A DNA stretch of 64,000 nt from Fimbriiglobus ruber (GTDB taxonomy: Bacteria; Planctomycetota; Planctomycetia; Gemmatales; Gemmataceae). This document shows positions 18,045 through 26,227 of this stretch, in pieces. Under the pieces are notes generated by a model, which did no database searches, was not told where the DNA came from, and saw nothing but the letters and a program-made list of their open reading frames with translations. The stretch covers positions 806,001 through 870,000 of the forward strand of contig NZ_NIDE01000002.1 of the NCBI RefSeq assembly GCF_002197845.1. The letters are read 5' to 3'. How positions within the stretch are numbered: the first letter of the stretch is position 1; every line of letters starts with the position of its first letter. Made by a program: the position numbers and the translations under genes.

Positions 18045-19143
18045 CCTCCCGTTCCGGGTTTTGAGCCCCAACGGGGCGGCAGAGAATAGCCCAGGCCGTA
18101 AGCCCTGGGCGAACTCCCTCTGGCGAGTCGCCGTCCTGGTCGCTCTCGCCCTTTCTCCCCTCTCGGCTCCCGCCCAGGACGCCCCCCCGCCCTCGGTCGA
18201 GAACCTGCTCCCCATCGAGCGGCAGACGCCGCACTTCTACAACGCTATCGCCACTGGTCCGTCGGGCGTCGCAGTGAGTTGGGAAGTGACCCCGGCGACC
18301 GTCCCGCGGGGCGGCGACATGACCCTCACGCTCGCCGTCCGCAACGCGGCCAACCCGCAGGAACTCGCCCGGCCCGACCTGAGCCAGATCAACGCCTTCA
18401 CGCAACGATTCCAGATTCTTCCGGCGCCTCCCCCGGCCGCGGTCCCGTCGACCGCGCGGGAGGTGAAATTCGTCTACCACGTCCGGCCCGTGTCGGTCGA
18501 CGTGAAGGACGTGCCGGCGCTGAAATACGTCTACTACCAGCCGGCGTCTCGCGAAGGAAAGCGATTCCCGACCACCTACGCCCGGGAAGTCCCGATCACC
18601 GTCACCGTGCCGCCCCCGCCGCCGGCCGCGGTCGTCACCGCGCCCCCAGTTCCGGTCGAGGCCCCGGAAGAATTCTTCGTATGGAAGGACTTCAGCACGA
18701 CGTGGACTCTGCGACCGGCGCGGTTCTCGTGGCTGGCGCCGGTAGCGGTCGTGCCGTTCGTCGTCGGGCTGTGGGTCGCGGGCTGGCGGTGGCTTTTCCC
18801 GGACGCGGCGCGGCTGGCCAAACTCCGCCGCCACCGGGCCGTGCGGGCCGCGCTCGGCGCCTTGAAAAAAGCCCGTTCGGCCGCCGACCCCGCCGGCGCG
18901 GCGGGAGCCGCCCTGCGGACCTATCTCGCCACCCGGTACGGGATGTTTCCGGGCGCGCAGACGCCGGCCGAGGTCCGCGCCGCGCTGGACGAAGTGGCGT
19001 TCCCGGCCGAGCGCGCGGCGGACGCCGAATCGTTCCTCCGCGCGTGCGACGCCACCCGGTTCGCCCAGGAAATCGGCCCGAGCGTGGCCCTGACCATTGA
19101 GGCGGAGAAGTTGATCGTGACGTGGGAAGGGGTGCGGGAATGA
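18028..19143 (+). CDS. BatD-like membrane protein
   Basis: 371 residues. A hydrophobic signal segment (RVAVLVALALSPLSAPAQD, about 33-51), Ig-like beta strands (VAVSWEVTPATVPRGGDMTLTLAVRN and so on, 75-210), one transmembrane helix (FSWLAPVAVVPFVVGLWVAGW) near 235-255, and a C-terminal helical domain. This matches BatD of the Bat aerotolerance operon, which is thought to act in envelope stress; the mechanism is unresolved. The first ~30 codons translate a dispersed repeat (18059-18112), so the real start could be downstream. Overlaps both neighbours (17 bases and ATGA), showing one transcript. Confidence 0.72.
   Translation: MCATGNLPFRVLSPNGAAENSPGRKPWANSLWRVAVLVALALSPLSAPAQDAPPPSVENLLPIERQTPHFYNAIATGPSGVAVSWEVTPATVPRGGDMTLTLAVRNAANPQELARPDLSQINAFTQRFQILPAPPPAAVPSTAREVKFVYHVRPVSVDVKDVPALKYVYYQPASREGKRFPTTYAREVPITVTVPPPPPAAVVTAPPVPVEAPEEFFVWKDFSTTWTLRPARFSWLAPVAVVPFVVGLWVAGWRWLFPDAARLAKLRRHRAVRAALGALKKARSAADPAGAAGAALRTYLATRYGMFPGAQTPAEVRAALDEVAFPAERAADAESFLRACDATRFAQEIGPSVALTIEAEKLIVTWEGVRE
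18059..18112. repeat. Dispersed repeat (family D) inside the BatD-like gene
   Basis: Contains TTTTGAGCCCCAACGGGGCG followed by GCCCAGGCCGTAAGCCCTGGGC, two short palindromes. A related unit lies in reverse orientation at 44408-44465. It codes for the extreme N-terminus of the BatD-like protein. Confidence 0.55.
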
Positions 19144-19961
19144 GCCGGCGCCTGCTGCCCCTGTTGGTCGCCGGGGTACTGGTGTCGCCGGCGTTCGCCC
19201 AACCGCTGACGGTGCCGACCGCTCCGAAACTCCGTGATCCGATCGCGTCGTTTAACAAAGGCGTCGAAAACCGCCTCGACGCAGCCCGGGCGCGGCCCGA
19301 ATTCGCGGACGCCGCGGCGGACATTGAGGACATCTGGCGGAAAGAGGAACGGGCCCGGACGCCCGAATTCGCGCTGGCCCGAGGTCGCGCACAGTTCCTG
19401 GCCGGGGATCTGCCCCGGGCGATCCGCGCGTTCCGCGACGGCCTCGCCATCGCGCCCTACGACGCGGACCTCCAACACGGGTTGGCCGCCTGCCGGGCGG
19501 CGGTCGCGTACCCGGCCGAGGCCGATCCCGCCGCCCGCGTCCGCCCGGACCCGACGACCGCCCTCTGCAACCGCGTCACGCAGACCGACTTGCTCGTCGC
19601 GTCGGTCGTCGCTTCGCTCCTGCTCGCTGTCGGCCTCGCGCGGCGGTTCACGACCCGCGACGAGTGGGCGGTGCCGGTCGCCGCGGTCGGAGTGGTCGGA
19701 CTGGCGCTGGTCGCGGCCGTCGCGTGGCAGATCGAGCGCGAGCGGCAGCGCGACCGCGAGCGGACGGTGCTGGTGGTCAAGGCCGACGCGGTTCTGCGCA
19801 CCGGCAACGGACTCTCTTTCCCGCCGCGGATCGACGCCCCGCTCCCACGGGGGGCGGAAGTACGGGCGCTGGGACATCGCGGTGGCTGGGTGCAAGTCGA
19901 ACTGCCGGGCGGGGCTGTCGGTTGGGTACCTGAGGCGGCCGTGTTGAACGTGACGGAGTAG
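19140..19961 (+). CDS. TPR and SH3-domain membrane protein, BatE-like
   Basis: 273 residues. Signal peptide (RLLPLLVAGVLVSPAFAQ), a TPR-like region (FALARGRAQFLAGDLPRAIRAFRDGLAIAPYDADLQHGLAACR, about 75-118), two transmembrane helices (LLVASVVASLLLAVGLA and VPVAAVGVVGLALVAAVAW), and a C-terminal bacterial SH3 domain (VLVVKADAVLRTGNGLSF ... WVQVELPGGAVGWVPEAAV). This is the arrangement of BatE. It starts inside the stop of the BatD-like gene (ATGA). Likely part of a membrane complex with the two upstream products. Confidence 0.75.
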   Translation: MSRRLLPLLVAGVLVSPAFAQPLTVPTAPKLRDPIASFNKGVENRLDAARARPEFADAAADIEDIWRKEERARTPEFALARGRAQFLAGDLPRAIRAFRDGLAIAPYDADLQHGLAACRAAVAYPAEADPAARVRPDPTTALCNRVTQTDLLVASVVASLLLAVGLARRFTTRDEWAVPVAAVGVVGLALVAAVAWQIERERQRDRERTVLVVKADAVLRTGNGLSFPPRIDAPLPRGAEVRALGHRGGWVQVELPGGAVGWVPEAAVLNVTE

Positions 19962-19964
19962 ACC

Positions 19965-20035
19965 GTTGTCGGGCACGTCATTATGTGCCGGTTTTGCCGC
20001 GGGAAGCGACGGCACGCAATCGCGTGCCCGACAAC
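19965..20035. repeat. Dispersed inverted repeat (family B), possible terminator
   Basis: The 13-bp arms GTTGTCGGGCACG (19965-19977) and CGTGCCCGACAAC (20023-20035) match perfectly. The GGCACGCAATCGCGTGCC core is shared with the hairpin at 30674-30703. It directly follows the BatE-like stop, so it may end that transcript, although no T-run follows. Confidence 0.65.
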
Positions 20036-20192
20036 GATCTGCCACCGGTGCCGCCCTCCGGCCGCCCTCCCGACCCGCACAGTCGCCCCGAAGTCCGCGC
20101 TTTTCCCGACCCTAACTCAGTGAATTTTCATCCCGGGTCACGTAAATTATGAAAGACTCGATCTCGGCCTACCTCCGCCCGCGAACACCGAC

Positions 20193-21932
20193 ATGATGCT
20201 CATTGACGCGCTCTGCGACCGCGGGTTGCTGTCCAAAGAAGACCGCGGGCGGGCGACCGACGCTCTGACCGCCAGCCCGGGTAAGCCGCCGCACTTCGCA
20301 CTGCTCGAAAAAGGGTTCATCAAGGAAGAGCCGCTCTACACCGTCCTCGCCGACGAGTTCGGCATGGACTTCGTCGACCTGGCGAAGATCAACGTCGACC
20401 CGGCCGCCCTCGTCGGCATCCCCCAGCGACTCGTCCACCGCCGGAACCTGATGCCACTGTCCCGCGAAAACGGGTCCCTCGTCGTCGCCACAGGCGATCC
20501 CTACGACCCGAACGCCATCGACGAGCTACAAACCGTCACCGGTTTGCACATCCGCCCCGTCCTCGGCAGCCCGCGGGAAATCTCCCGCCTGCTCAAGCAG
20601 CACTTCGGCGTCGGCGGCGACACCGTCACCGCCCTGATGGAGGAGCAGAAGAAAGAAGAGATCGAGCTGCTGGAGGACATCGAGGCCGACGATAGCGAAA
20701 TGGCCAAGCAGGCCCAGGAGGCCTCGGTCGTCAAGCTGGTGAACCAGATCCTGGTCGAAGCCGCGAACGAGCGGGCGAGCGACATCCACGTCGAACACGA
20801 GGAAGGCGGCGTCATCCGCATCCGGTACCGGATCGACGGCCTGCTCCAGGAGCAGAAGCTGCCGCCCGAGATCAACCGCTTCCAGGCGGCGATCGTCAGC
20901 CGCCTCAAGATCATGGCCCGCTTGAACATCGCCGAAAAACGGCTGCCCCAGGACGGCCGGATCAAGATGCGGGTGTCCGGCCGCGAAATCGACGTCCGGG
21001 TGTCGATCATCCCGATGGTCCACGGGGAAGGGATCGTCATGCGGTTGCTCGACAAGGGCCGCATGGTGTTCAACCTCAAGAGCATCGGCTTCCTGCCCGA
21101 GATCGACAAGAAGTTCCGCCAGCTGATCGACCGCCCGCACGGCATCGTGATCGTCACCGGCCCGACCGGGTCCGGGAAGTCGACGACCCTCTACTCGGCT
21201 CTGAACGAGGTGAAGGACGAGTCGACCAAGATCATCACCGTGGAAGACCCGGTCGAATACCAACAGCCGGGCATCTGCCAGATTCAGACGCACGCGAAGA
21301 TCGGCCTGACCTTCGCGGCCGCCCTGCGGAGCATCCTGCGGCACGACCCGGACGTCGTGCTGATCGGGGAAATGCGGGACAAGGAAACCAGCGAGGCGGC
21401 CATCCAGGCGTCGCTGACCGGGCACATGGTGTTCAGCACGCTGCACACGAACGACGCCCCGAGTGCGTTCACACGCCTCATCGACATGGGCGTCGAGCCA
21501 TTCCTGGTCGCGTCCACGGTCGAAGGGATCATGGCCCAGCGGCTGGTGCGGACCATTTGCCCGGACTGCAAAACGCAGTATCCCCCGCTCTCCGAAGACG
21601 TTCCGCCCGACTTCCCGAAGAAGCACCACGAGGCCGCGGGCGCCCACGTGAACGGCACGCCGCCCGAGGTGTTGATGCTGCACAAGGGAGCCGGGTGCCG
21701 TGCGTGTCGCCAGTCCGGCTACCGCGGCCGGACCGGCATCCACGAACTGCTCATCAACAGCGACGCCATCCGGGACATGGTCGTCCAGCGGGTAAATGCC
21801 AGCGTCATCCGGACGATCGCGACCAAGGCCGGGATGACGACCCTCCGCCAGGACGGCTGGCTCAAAGTTCTGAACGGCAGCACCACGATCGACGAAGTCG
21901 GCCGCGTAACCGCGGGCGACATCGTCCAGTAG
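20193..21932 (+). CDS. gspE: Type II secretion/type IV pilus assembly ATPase GspE/PilB
   Basis: 579 residues. The N-terminal MshEN-type domain (about 1-150) is followed by the bilobed hexameric ATPase. Walker A GPTGSGKSTT is at about 325, an Asp box lies near VEDPVEYQ, Walker B RHDPDVVLIGEMRDKET near 385, and a His box in STLHTNDAP. A zinc-binding tetracysteine (CPDCK ... CRACR) near 455-510 is typical of GspE. It powers pseudopilus assembly from the cytoplasmic face of the inner membrane. It is the first gene of a secretion cluster that runs to 42.4 kb; gspF follows after two unrelated small genes. ATG-ATG start; no clear ribosome-binding site. Confidence 0.93.
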   Translation: MMLIDALCDRGLLSKEDRGRATDALTASPGKPPHFALLEKGFIKEEPLYTVLADEFGMDFVDLAKINVDPAALVGIPQRLVHRRNLMPLSRENGSLVVATGDPYDPNAIDELQTVTGLHIRPVLGSPREISRLLKQHFGVGGDTVTALMEEQKKEEIELLEDIEADDSEMAKQAQEASVVKLVNQILVEAANERASDIHVEHEEGGVIRIRYRIDGLLQEQKLPPEINRFQAAIVSRLKIMARLNIAEKRLPQDGRIKMRVSGREIDVRVSIIPMVHGEGIVMRLLDKGRMVFNLKSIGFLPEIDKKFRQLIDRPHGIVIVTGPTGSGKSTTLYSALNEVKDESTKIITVEDPVEYQQPGICQIQTHAKIGLTFAAALRSILRHDPDVVLIGEMRDKETSEAAIQASLTGHMVFSTLHTNDAPSAFTRLIDMGVEPFLVASTVEGIMAQRLVRTICPDCKTQYPPLSEDVPPDFPKKHHEAAGAHVNGTPPEVLMLHKGAGCRACRQSGYRGRTGIHELLINSDAIRDMVVQRVNASVIRTIATKAGMTTLRQDGWLKVLNGSTTIDEVGRVTAGDIVQ

Positions 21933-21953
21933 TGGGGCGAGTGAGGCCCAAGC

Positions 21954-22403
21954 GTGCAGGAAGTGCCATCGCCAGAAGATCGTCTTCTTGGGGGGTTACT
22001 CGTCGGACCGACCCACTGGGAAGCGGTTGCCGAGGAGGCGGTGGTAGGCCTCGAAGCGCGGAACTTCGGAACCGAGCCCAACCGGATCTTGTTCGAGACC
22101 ATTTTGAGTCTCCGCCGAGACGGCATTCGGGTCGACTTGGTTAGCGTTCACAATCGTCTCCGACAGGAAGGACGACGCGATGAGGCCGGTGGTGCTGGGC
22201 GATTAGCCGACCTATGGATGAGCGCTTGCAGTCCGGAGGATTTGCTCAGATTGGCCGCCGGGATTCGGGGCACCTACCCGGAGTCGGCTCTGCGGACGCC
22301 CGAGAAGTTCACGCAAATAACGGTGCCGCCGGTGTGTGAGGCACCCGTTTTGGATGTGTCTTTTGAATTCGGGGCGAACGTCTCGAATTTTGACAATGGC
22401 TGA
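21954..22403 (+). CDS. Orphan DnaB N-terminal-domain protein
   Basis: 149 residues from a GTG. The first ~100 residues match the N-terminal domain of replicative helicase DnaB: PSPEDRLLGGLLVGPTHWEAV, then FGTEPNRILFETILSLRRDGIRVDLVSVHNRL. There is no RecA-like ATPase lobe, so it cannot be a helicase by itself. In full-length DnaB this domain mediates hexamer and primase contacts. The last ~45 residues look unrelated and may be out-of-frame or foreign sequence, so this may be a truncated remnant. It sits between gspE and gspF on the same strand, an odd place for a replication domain. Confidence 0.65.
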   Translation: MQEVPSPEDRLLGGLLVGPTHWEAVAEEAVVGLEARNFGTEPNRILFETILSLRRDGIRVDLVSVHNRLRQEGRRDEAGGAGRLADLWMSACSPEDLLRLAAGIRGTYPESALRTPEKFTQITVPPVCEAPVLDVSFEFGANVSNFDNG

Positions 22404-22465
22404 ATTCTGAGGTAGCCGGGTTGGACCTTCTTGAAGTGGGTCATGGAGCGAGAGGGGCAGCCCGG

Positions 22466-22711
22466 GTGAGTAAAGTCTTGCGGTTCTTGCGATGGTACGA
22501 CTCCGCCAACGAGACGATCGTCGGTGAAGTCGAATTGCGCGGGGTGGACCTGCCGACATTGCAACAACTTGTGGGCGCGCCACCAGCCGACCTGCTGTAC
22601 GACTGCTGGCCTATCCCGCACGCGCGACTGCCCGAGTTGGCTGCGTTTGTTGAGGTGCCCATCGCGTCGGAGCGACGGGCTTACTTTCTGGAAGCAAACA
22701 CAGAATCGTGA
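22466..22711 (+). CDS. Small conserved-looking protein (DUF7683-like)
   Basis: 81 residues from a GTG at 22466, with AGAGGGG 9-15 bases upstream. The sequence (VLRFLRWYDSANETIVGEVELRG, then LPTLQQLV and LYDCWPI) is compact, with no signal peptide or membrane segment. It resembles small proteins I associate with the DUF7683 label in Gemmataceae; that memory is uncertain. Function unknown. Lies between the DnaB-N gene and gspF. Confidence 0.5.
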   Translation: MSKVLRFLRWYDSANETIVGEVELRGVDLPTLQQLVGAPPADLLYDCWPIPHARLPELAAFVEVPIASERRAYFLEANTES

Positions 22712-22771
22712 CCTGGGGACCGGCGGGACGGAAGACGTTGTCTTCTTTTACTTTATTCTCAACTGGTTGCC

Positions 22772-23989
22772 ATGCCTGACTTTACCTATACCGCGCTCGC
22801 CAAGTCGGGCTTGAAGAGCACCGGGACACTCACCGCGGGCAGCGAGCGGGAAGCCGCCGCGGTCCTCGACTCCCGCGGGCTCTTCCCACTGCAGATCTCG
22901 ACCGCCCGCGAGGCCGGTGGCGGCCGGTTCCAGAAAGGCGTCAGCGGCCGCGACCTCGCCACCTTCTACGGCCAGCTCGCGGACTTGCTCCACTCCGGCG
23001 TGCCCCTGCTCCGCGCACTGGAACTGCTCGAACGCCAGAGCCCGAACAAGCGGCTCCAGGGCGTCCTCCGCGAAGTCCGCCTGAAAGTCGCGGACGGGAC
23101 CGGGCTCGCCCAGGCGATGGCCCTCTACCCGAAAGCGTTCGACGAACTGGCCGTCAGCATGGTCCGGGCCGGCCAGGAAGGCGGGTTCCTCGAAGACGTA
23201 CTCAAGCGGATCGCGGTGTTCGTCGAACACCAGAACGACATGAAGTCGAAGGTGATCGGGTCGCTAGCGTACCCGATCTTTCTCGGCTTCGCCGGGTTCG
23301 CGGTGGTGAACATCCTGGTGATCTTCTTCGTTCCGAAGTTCGAGCAGATCTTCATCAAGATGAAGGCCAACGGCGAACTGCCGATCCTGACGCAAGGGTT
23401 GCTCGGCCTGAGCCACTTCATGCAGTCGTGGAAAGGCATGCTGGCGGCCGTCCTCGTCGTCACCGCCGTCGTTTGGTTCCGCCGCTGGACGAGGGGGGCG
23501 GGGCGAACGTGGGCGGACGGAATGAAACTCCGCATCCCGTTATTCGGCAAGGTGTTCCTCAGCCTCTCGTTGTCCCGGTTTACGCGCATTTTGGGAACGA
23601 TGTTGCACAACGGTATCCCGATCCTGCGGGCGCTGACGATCGCCAAAGACTCGACCGGCAACCGCGTCCTCGCGGCCGCCATTGAGCAGTCCGCGGAGAA
23701 CATCACCGCCGGTCAAAAGCTCGCCGACCCGTTCCGCAAGTGTAAATACTTCCCGACCGACGTGGTCGAGATGATCGCGATCGCCGAGGAAGCGAACAGC
23801 CTGGAAAAGGTTCTGATCGACATCGCGGACAGCCTGGAGAAGCGCACCGGGCGGAATCTGGACCTGATGGTCAAACTGCTCGAACCGATCATGCTACTGA
23901 CGATGGCACTCGCTGTTCTTCTCGTCGTACTCGGGCTGCTGATGCCGGTGTTCAACCTGGGGAGTACGGTCGGCGGCGAAGGGGGATAA
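22772..23989 (+). CDS. gspF: Type II secretion/type IV pilus inner-membrane protein GspF/PilC
   Basis: 405 residues, standard length. Two homologous GspF cytoplasmic domains are each followed by transmembrane helices. The first (LATFYGQLADLLHSGVPLLRALELLE, about 62-185) leads to IGSLAYPIFLGFAGFAVVNILVIFFVP, with another helix near 222-238; the second (FTRILGTMLHNGIPILRALTIAKD, about 270-375) leads to the final helix LLTMALAVLLVVLGLLMPVFNL. The protein anchors the assembly ATPase to the inner membrane and turns ATP hydrolysis into pseudopilus growth. gspE lies upstream, separated by two small genes; gspG lies 2.2 kb downstream, beyond an ATPase/Toprim module. Confidence 0.93.
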   Translation: MPDFTYTALAKSGLKSTGTLTAGSEREAAAVLDSRGLFPLQISTAREAGGGRFQKGVSGRDLATFYGQLADLLHSGVPLLRALELLERQSPNKRLQGVLREVRLKVADGTGLAQAMALYPKAFDELAVSMVRAGQEGGFLEDVLKRIAVFVEHQNDMKSKVIGSLAYPIFLGFAGFAVVNILVIFFVPKFEQIFIKMKANGELPILTQGLLGLSHFMQSWKGMLAAVLVVTAVVWFRRWTRGAGRTWADGMKLRIPLFGKVFLSLSLSRFTRILGTMLHNGIPILRALTIAKDSTGNRVLAAAIEQSAENITAGQKLADPFRKCKYFPTDVVEMIAIAEEANSLEKVLIDIADSLEKRTGRNLDLMVKLLEPIMLLTMALAVLLVVLGLLMPVFNLGSTVGGEGG

Positions 23990-24023
23990 AGGCGAGCGGG
24001 GTGGCCATCTGCCCAACGAGAAG

Positions 24024-24076
24024 CCAAAACATCTTGAGCGAACCGCTCGCAACGCGGTACGCTCAAGATGTTTTGG
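24024..24076. terminator. Long near-perfect hairpin after gspF
   Basis: 17-bp arms CCAAAACATCTTGAGCG (24024-24040) and CGCTCAAGATGTTTTGG (24060-24076), with an inner ACCGC/GCGGT stem, fold into a 53-base hairpin. It lies 35 bases after the gspF stop and 58 before the ATPase gene, so it may end the gspF transcript and insulate the inserted module. Confidence 0.7.
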
Positions 24077-24134
24077 TCATTCGCGTCTTGCGGAGGCGTG
24101 TGCCTGCCGACGGCAAAAGCAGAGTGGATTGGCT

Positions 24135-25184
24135 ATGATTAACAAGGTCTCGATCCGTAACTACAAGTGCCTCCGGGACGTTCAAATCGAGCTGGAGCGG
24201 TTCACCGTTTTCGTTGGCCCCAACGCTTCGGGCAAGTCGAGTATCCTGCAGGCGATTGACGTTCTGTGCCGAGCATTTCGTTCGCAAAATTTGAATGTTG
24301 ACGGCGAATTAGTTCAAGCAATGAGTCGTGGGTCGAAAGATTCGATTGAGTTGGCTGCTGTGGCTGGAGGCCAATGGTATAGGTACCGTACCCGTTCCAC
24401 GGCTACCCAAATCCCTCATTTGGGACCCCCAAAAAAATGGCTTGGGGAAGGGCGGGGGATTGCGTCCAACTTGGATTCAAACGATTGGAAACAGTGGAAC
24501 GTCGGCCCAAGTGGCGGCAATCCGTTGCCGCTGTCGGCTTTACTCCGTTTGGAAGCATCCAAGCTTATTCAACCTTACCCTGCCGTCAACGCCAACAGTA
24601 CAGATATGGCATCAGACGGAACTGGCCTGCATTCCGCTTTGGCGAATATGGCGCTGAACGACCCAGATTCCTGGCAGCAATTGCAGACCGACCTACGGCG
24701 GATTATTCCCACTATTCGTCGACTGAGGCACACTAAGGCTGCCATTAATCAGCACGCTGCTCTTCTGTTCGACACGCTGGGTGCTGATTCCCTACCCGCC
24801 AATCAAGTAAGCGAGGGCACATTGCTCGTTCTCGGTCTTCTGACCGCGCTCCACGCCCCGGACCGTCCGAGCCTCGTCCTGCTCGATGACCTGGATCGCG
24901 GTCTCCACCCCAGAGCCCAGAAGGAGTTGATCTCGCTGCTGCGGGGCTTGTTGGACACGAACCCCGATCTGCAAATCATCGCCACTACGCACTCGCCTTA
25001 CATGCTCGATTGCATGGAGACGAACGAAGTCCGCATGACGTTCCTCCGCGACGACGGGGCCACGGTGTGCGCCGATCTTGTCAGTCATCCCAAATTTGAG
25101 AAATGGAAGGACGAGATGACGCCCGGCGAGATGTGGAGCCTGTTCGGGGAGAAGTGGCTCGTCGAGCAAGGGGCCGCTCCATGA
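24135..25184 (+). CDS. AAA/ABC-type ATPase (AAA_21, OLD-like), putative defence component
   Basis: 349 residues. The N-terminus INKVSIRNYKCLRDVQIEL and Walker A GPNASGKSS (about 28-36) are typical of RecF/OLD-type ATPases. An ABC-like signature follows (VSEGTLLVLGLLTAL, about 225-239), then Walker B LVLLDDLDRGLHP (Asp in place of the usual Glu) and a His loop (IIATTHSPYMLD, near 282). There is no C-terminal Toprim domain, unlike fused OLD nucleases; instead the next gene, overlapping by ATGA, supplies a Toprim-like protein. The base composition is lower in GC than the flanking gsp genes, hinting at acquisition. ATG at 24135; a TTG two codons upstream is the alternative. Confidence 0.8.
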   Translation: MINKVSIRNYKCLRDVQIELERFTVFVGPNASGKSSILQAIDVLCRAFRSQNLNVDGELVQAMSRGSKDSIELAAVAGGQWYRYRTRSTATQIPHLGPPKKWLGEGRGIASNLDSNDWKQWNVGPSGGNPLPLSALLRLEASKLIQPYPAVNANSTDMASDGTGLHSALANMALNDPDSWQQLQTDLRRIIPTIRRLRHTKAAINQHAALLFDTLGADSLPANQVSEGTLLVLGLLTALHAPDRPSLVLLDDLDRGLHPRAQKELISLLRGLLDTNPDLQIIATTHSPYMLDCMETNEVRMTFLRDDGATVCADLVSHPKFEKWKDEMTPGEMWSLFGEKWLVEQGAAP

Positions 25185-25924
25185 GTCTGCGCTTCGCCGT
25201 CGTTTACGAAGCCGAAGCAGATTTCAGGACAGCCGCCGAACTGGCAGACCGGGTATTGGTAGAAAGCATCGACTGGCTGGAAGACGAACACCTCGTTCAC
25301 CTGCGGGAATGGGTGGCCGAACTGACCGGCGGTCGGCGGCTGATGTGGAAAGCCATCAAGCAACAGGCCAAAGACGCCGGCATTCGGATGCACGGGCATT
25401 TTGACGGCGAACCGGGACTGGCGGACGCGGCTGCTGCCCGGCGAGCCATTCTTTATCTCTTGACGCAAGAGCCAGCCGTACAAGCCATTGTGCTGATTCG
25501 AGATCAGGACGATCAACCGGAGCGGCGGACGGGTTTGGAACAGGCACGGGCGCAAGACCGGAGCGGGATTCCGATCATCGTGGGGCTGGCAGTCGTGGAG
25601 AGAGAATGTTGGGTCATCAACGGGTTCGAACCGCAAGATGATGCCGAGTCAGAACGTATGGAAGCTGAGAGAAGGACTTTGGGATTCGATCCCCGGTTGC
25701 GAAGTCATGAACTCACCGCTTGCAAGGATGACGGCGCTACCCGCAGTCCCAAGCGCGTCTTGCAAAAGCTGACCGACGGCGATTTCCAACGGGAACGATG
25801 CTGCTGGACGGACACCGCGTTGGAAATTCTACGGGAGCGAGGGGTTGAGAACGGGCTTGTCGCCTACCTGCATGAGGTTCGCGACAAACTTGCACCTCTG
25901 ATCGGTCACGTTTCCAGACAATGA
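25181..25924 (+). CDS. Toprim-like (DUF4276/RloB/AriB-type) putative nuclease partner
   Basis: 247 residues, overlapping the ATPase gene by 4 bases (ATGA). The pattern is Toprim-like: an N-terminal strand with an acidic tail (FAVVYEAEAD) and a central hydrophobic strand ending in an acidic cluster (AIVLIRDQDDQ, about 105). GLAVVERECWVINGF then matches the ExExW region seen in DUF4276-type proteins. Toprim domains bind Mg and cleave nucleic acid, in OLD and Abi/PARIS-type systems when released or activated by the ATPase. Exact family not certain; the pairing with an AAA ATPase is what makes the defence role likely. Cytosolic; no signal peptide. Confidence 0.68.
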   Translation: MSLRFAVVYEAEADFRTAAELADRVLVESIDWLEDEHLVHLREWVAELTGGRRLMWKAIKQQAKDAGIRMHGHFDGEPGLADAAAARRAILYLLTQEPAVQAIVLIRDQDDQPERRTGLEQARAQDRSGIPIIVGLAVVERECWVINGFEPQDDAESERMEAERRTLGFDPRLRSHELTACKDDGATRSPKRVLQKLTDGDFQRERCCWTDTALEILRERGVENGLVAYLHEVRDKLAPLIGHVSRQ

Positions 25925-26227
25925 ACATGGGCAACGAGAGCGGGGGATCAGCCGTCTGATTTCGCCATATCATCAGTTTTGAAAGCTAGTTGCATTCGCT
26001 GAAGCGACACGAAAGAGGGCCCGTGGATGTCCGCCGGGGAAACCGCCCGGTCGTCTCGCACAGACTCTCTGGCGGTTACCCGCAATAAACCCTCTTGCGA
26101 GTGAAATTTCCCGCGGTAAGATGTCGGTCCCGCCGCCCAGCACACCTTCCTCATTTTCTCTCACCGCCTATTAACTCCCCCCAGCTTATAGTTTCCTGTA
26201 AGGACATCGCCGCGTAAGGAGTTTCCC
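25925..26227. other. Intergenic region between the ATPase/Toprim module and gspG
   Basis: About 300 bases. It probably holds the promoter for the gspG-to-gspM operon. GTAAGGAG just before 26228 is a strong ribosome-binding site. No transposon ends recognised. Confidence 0.4.
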
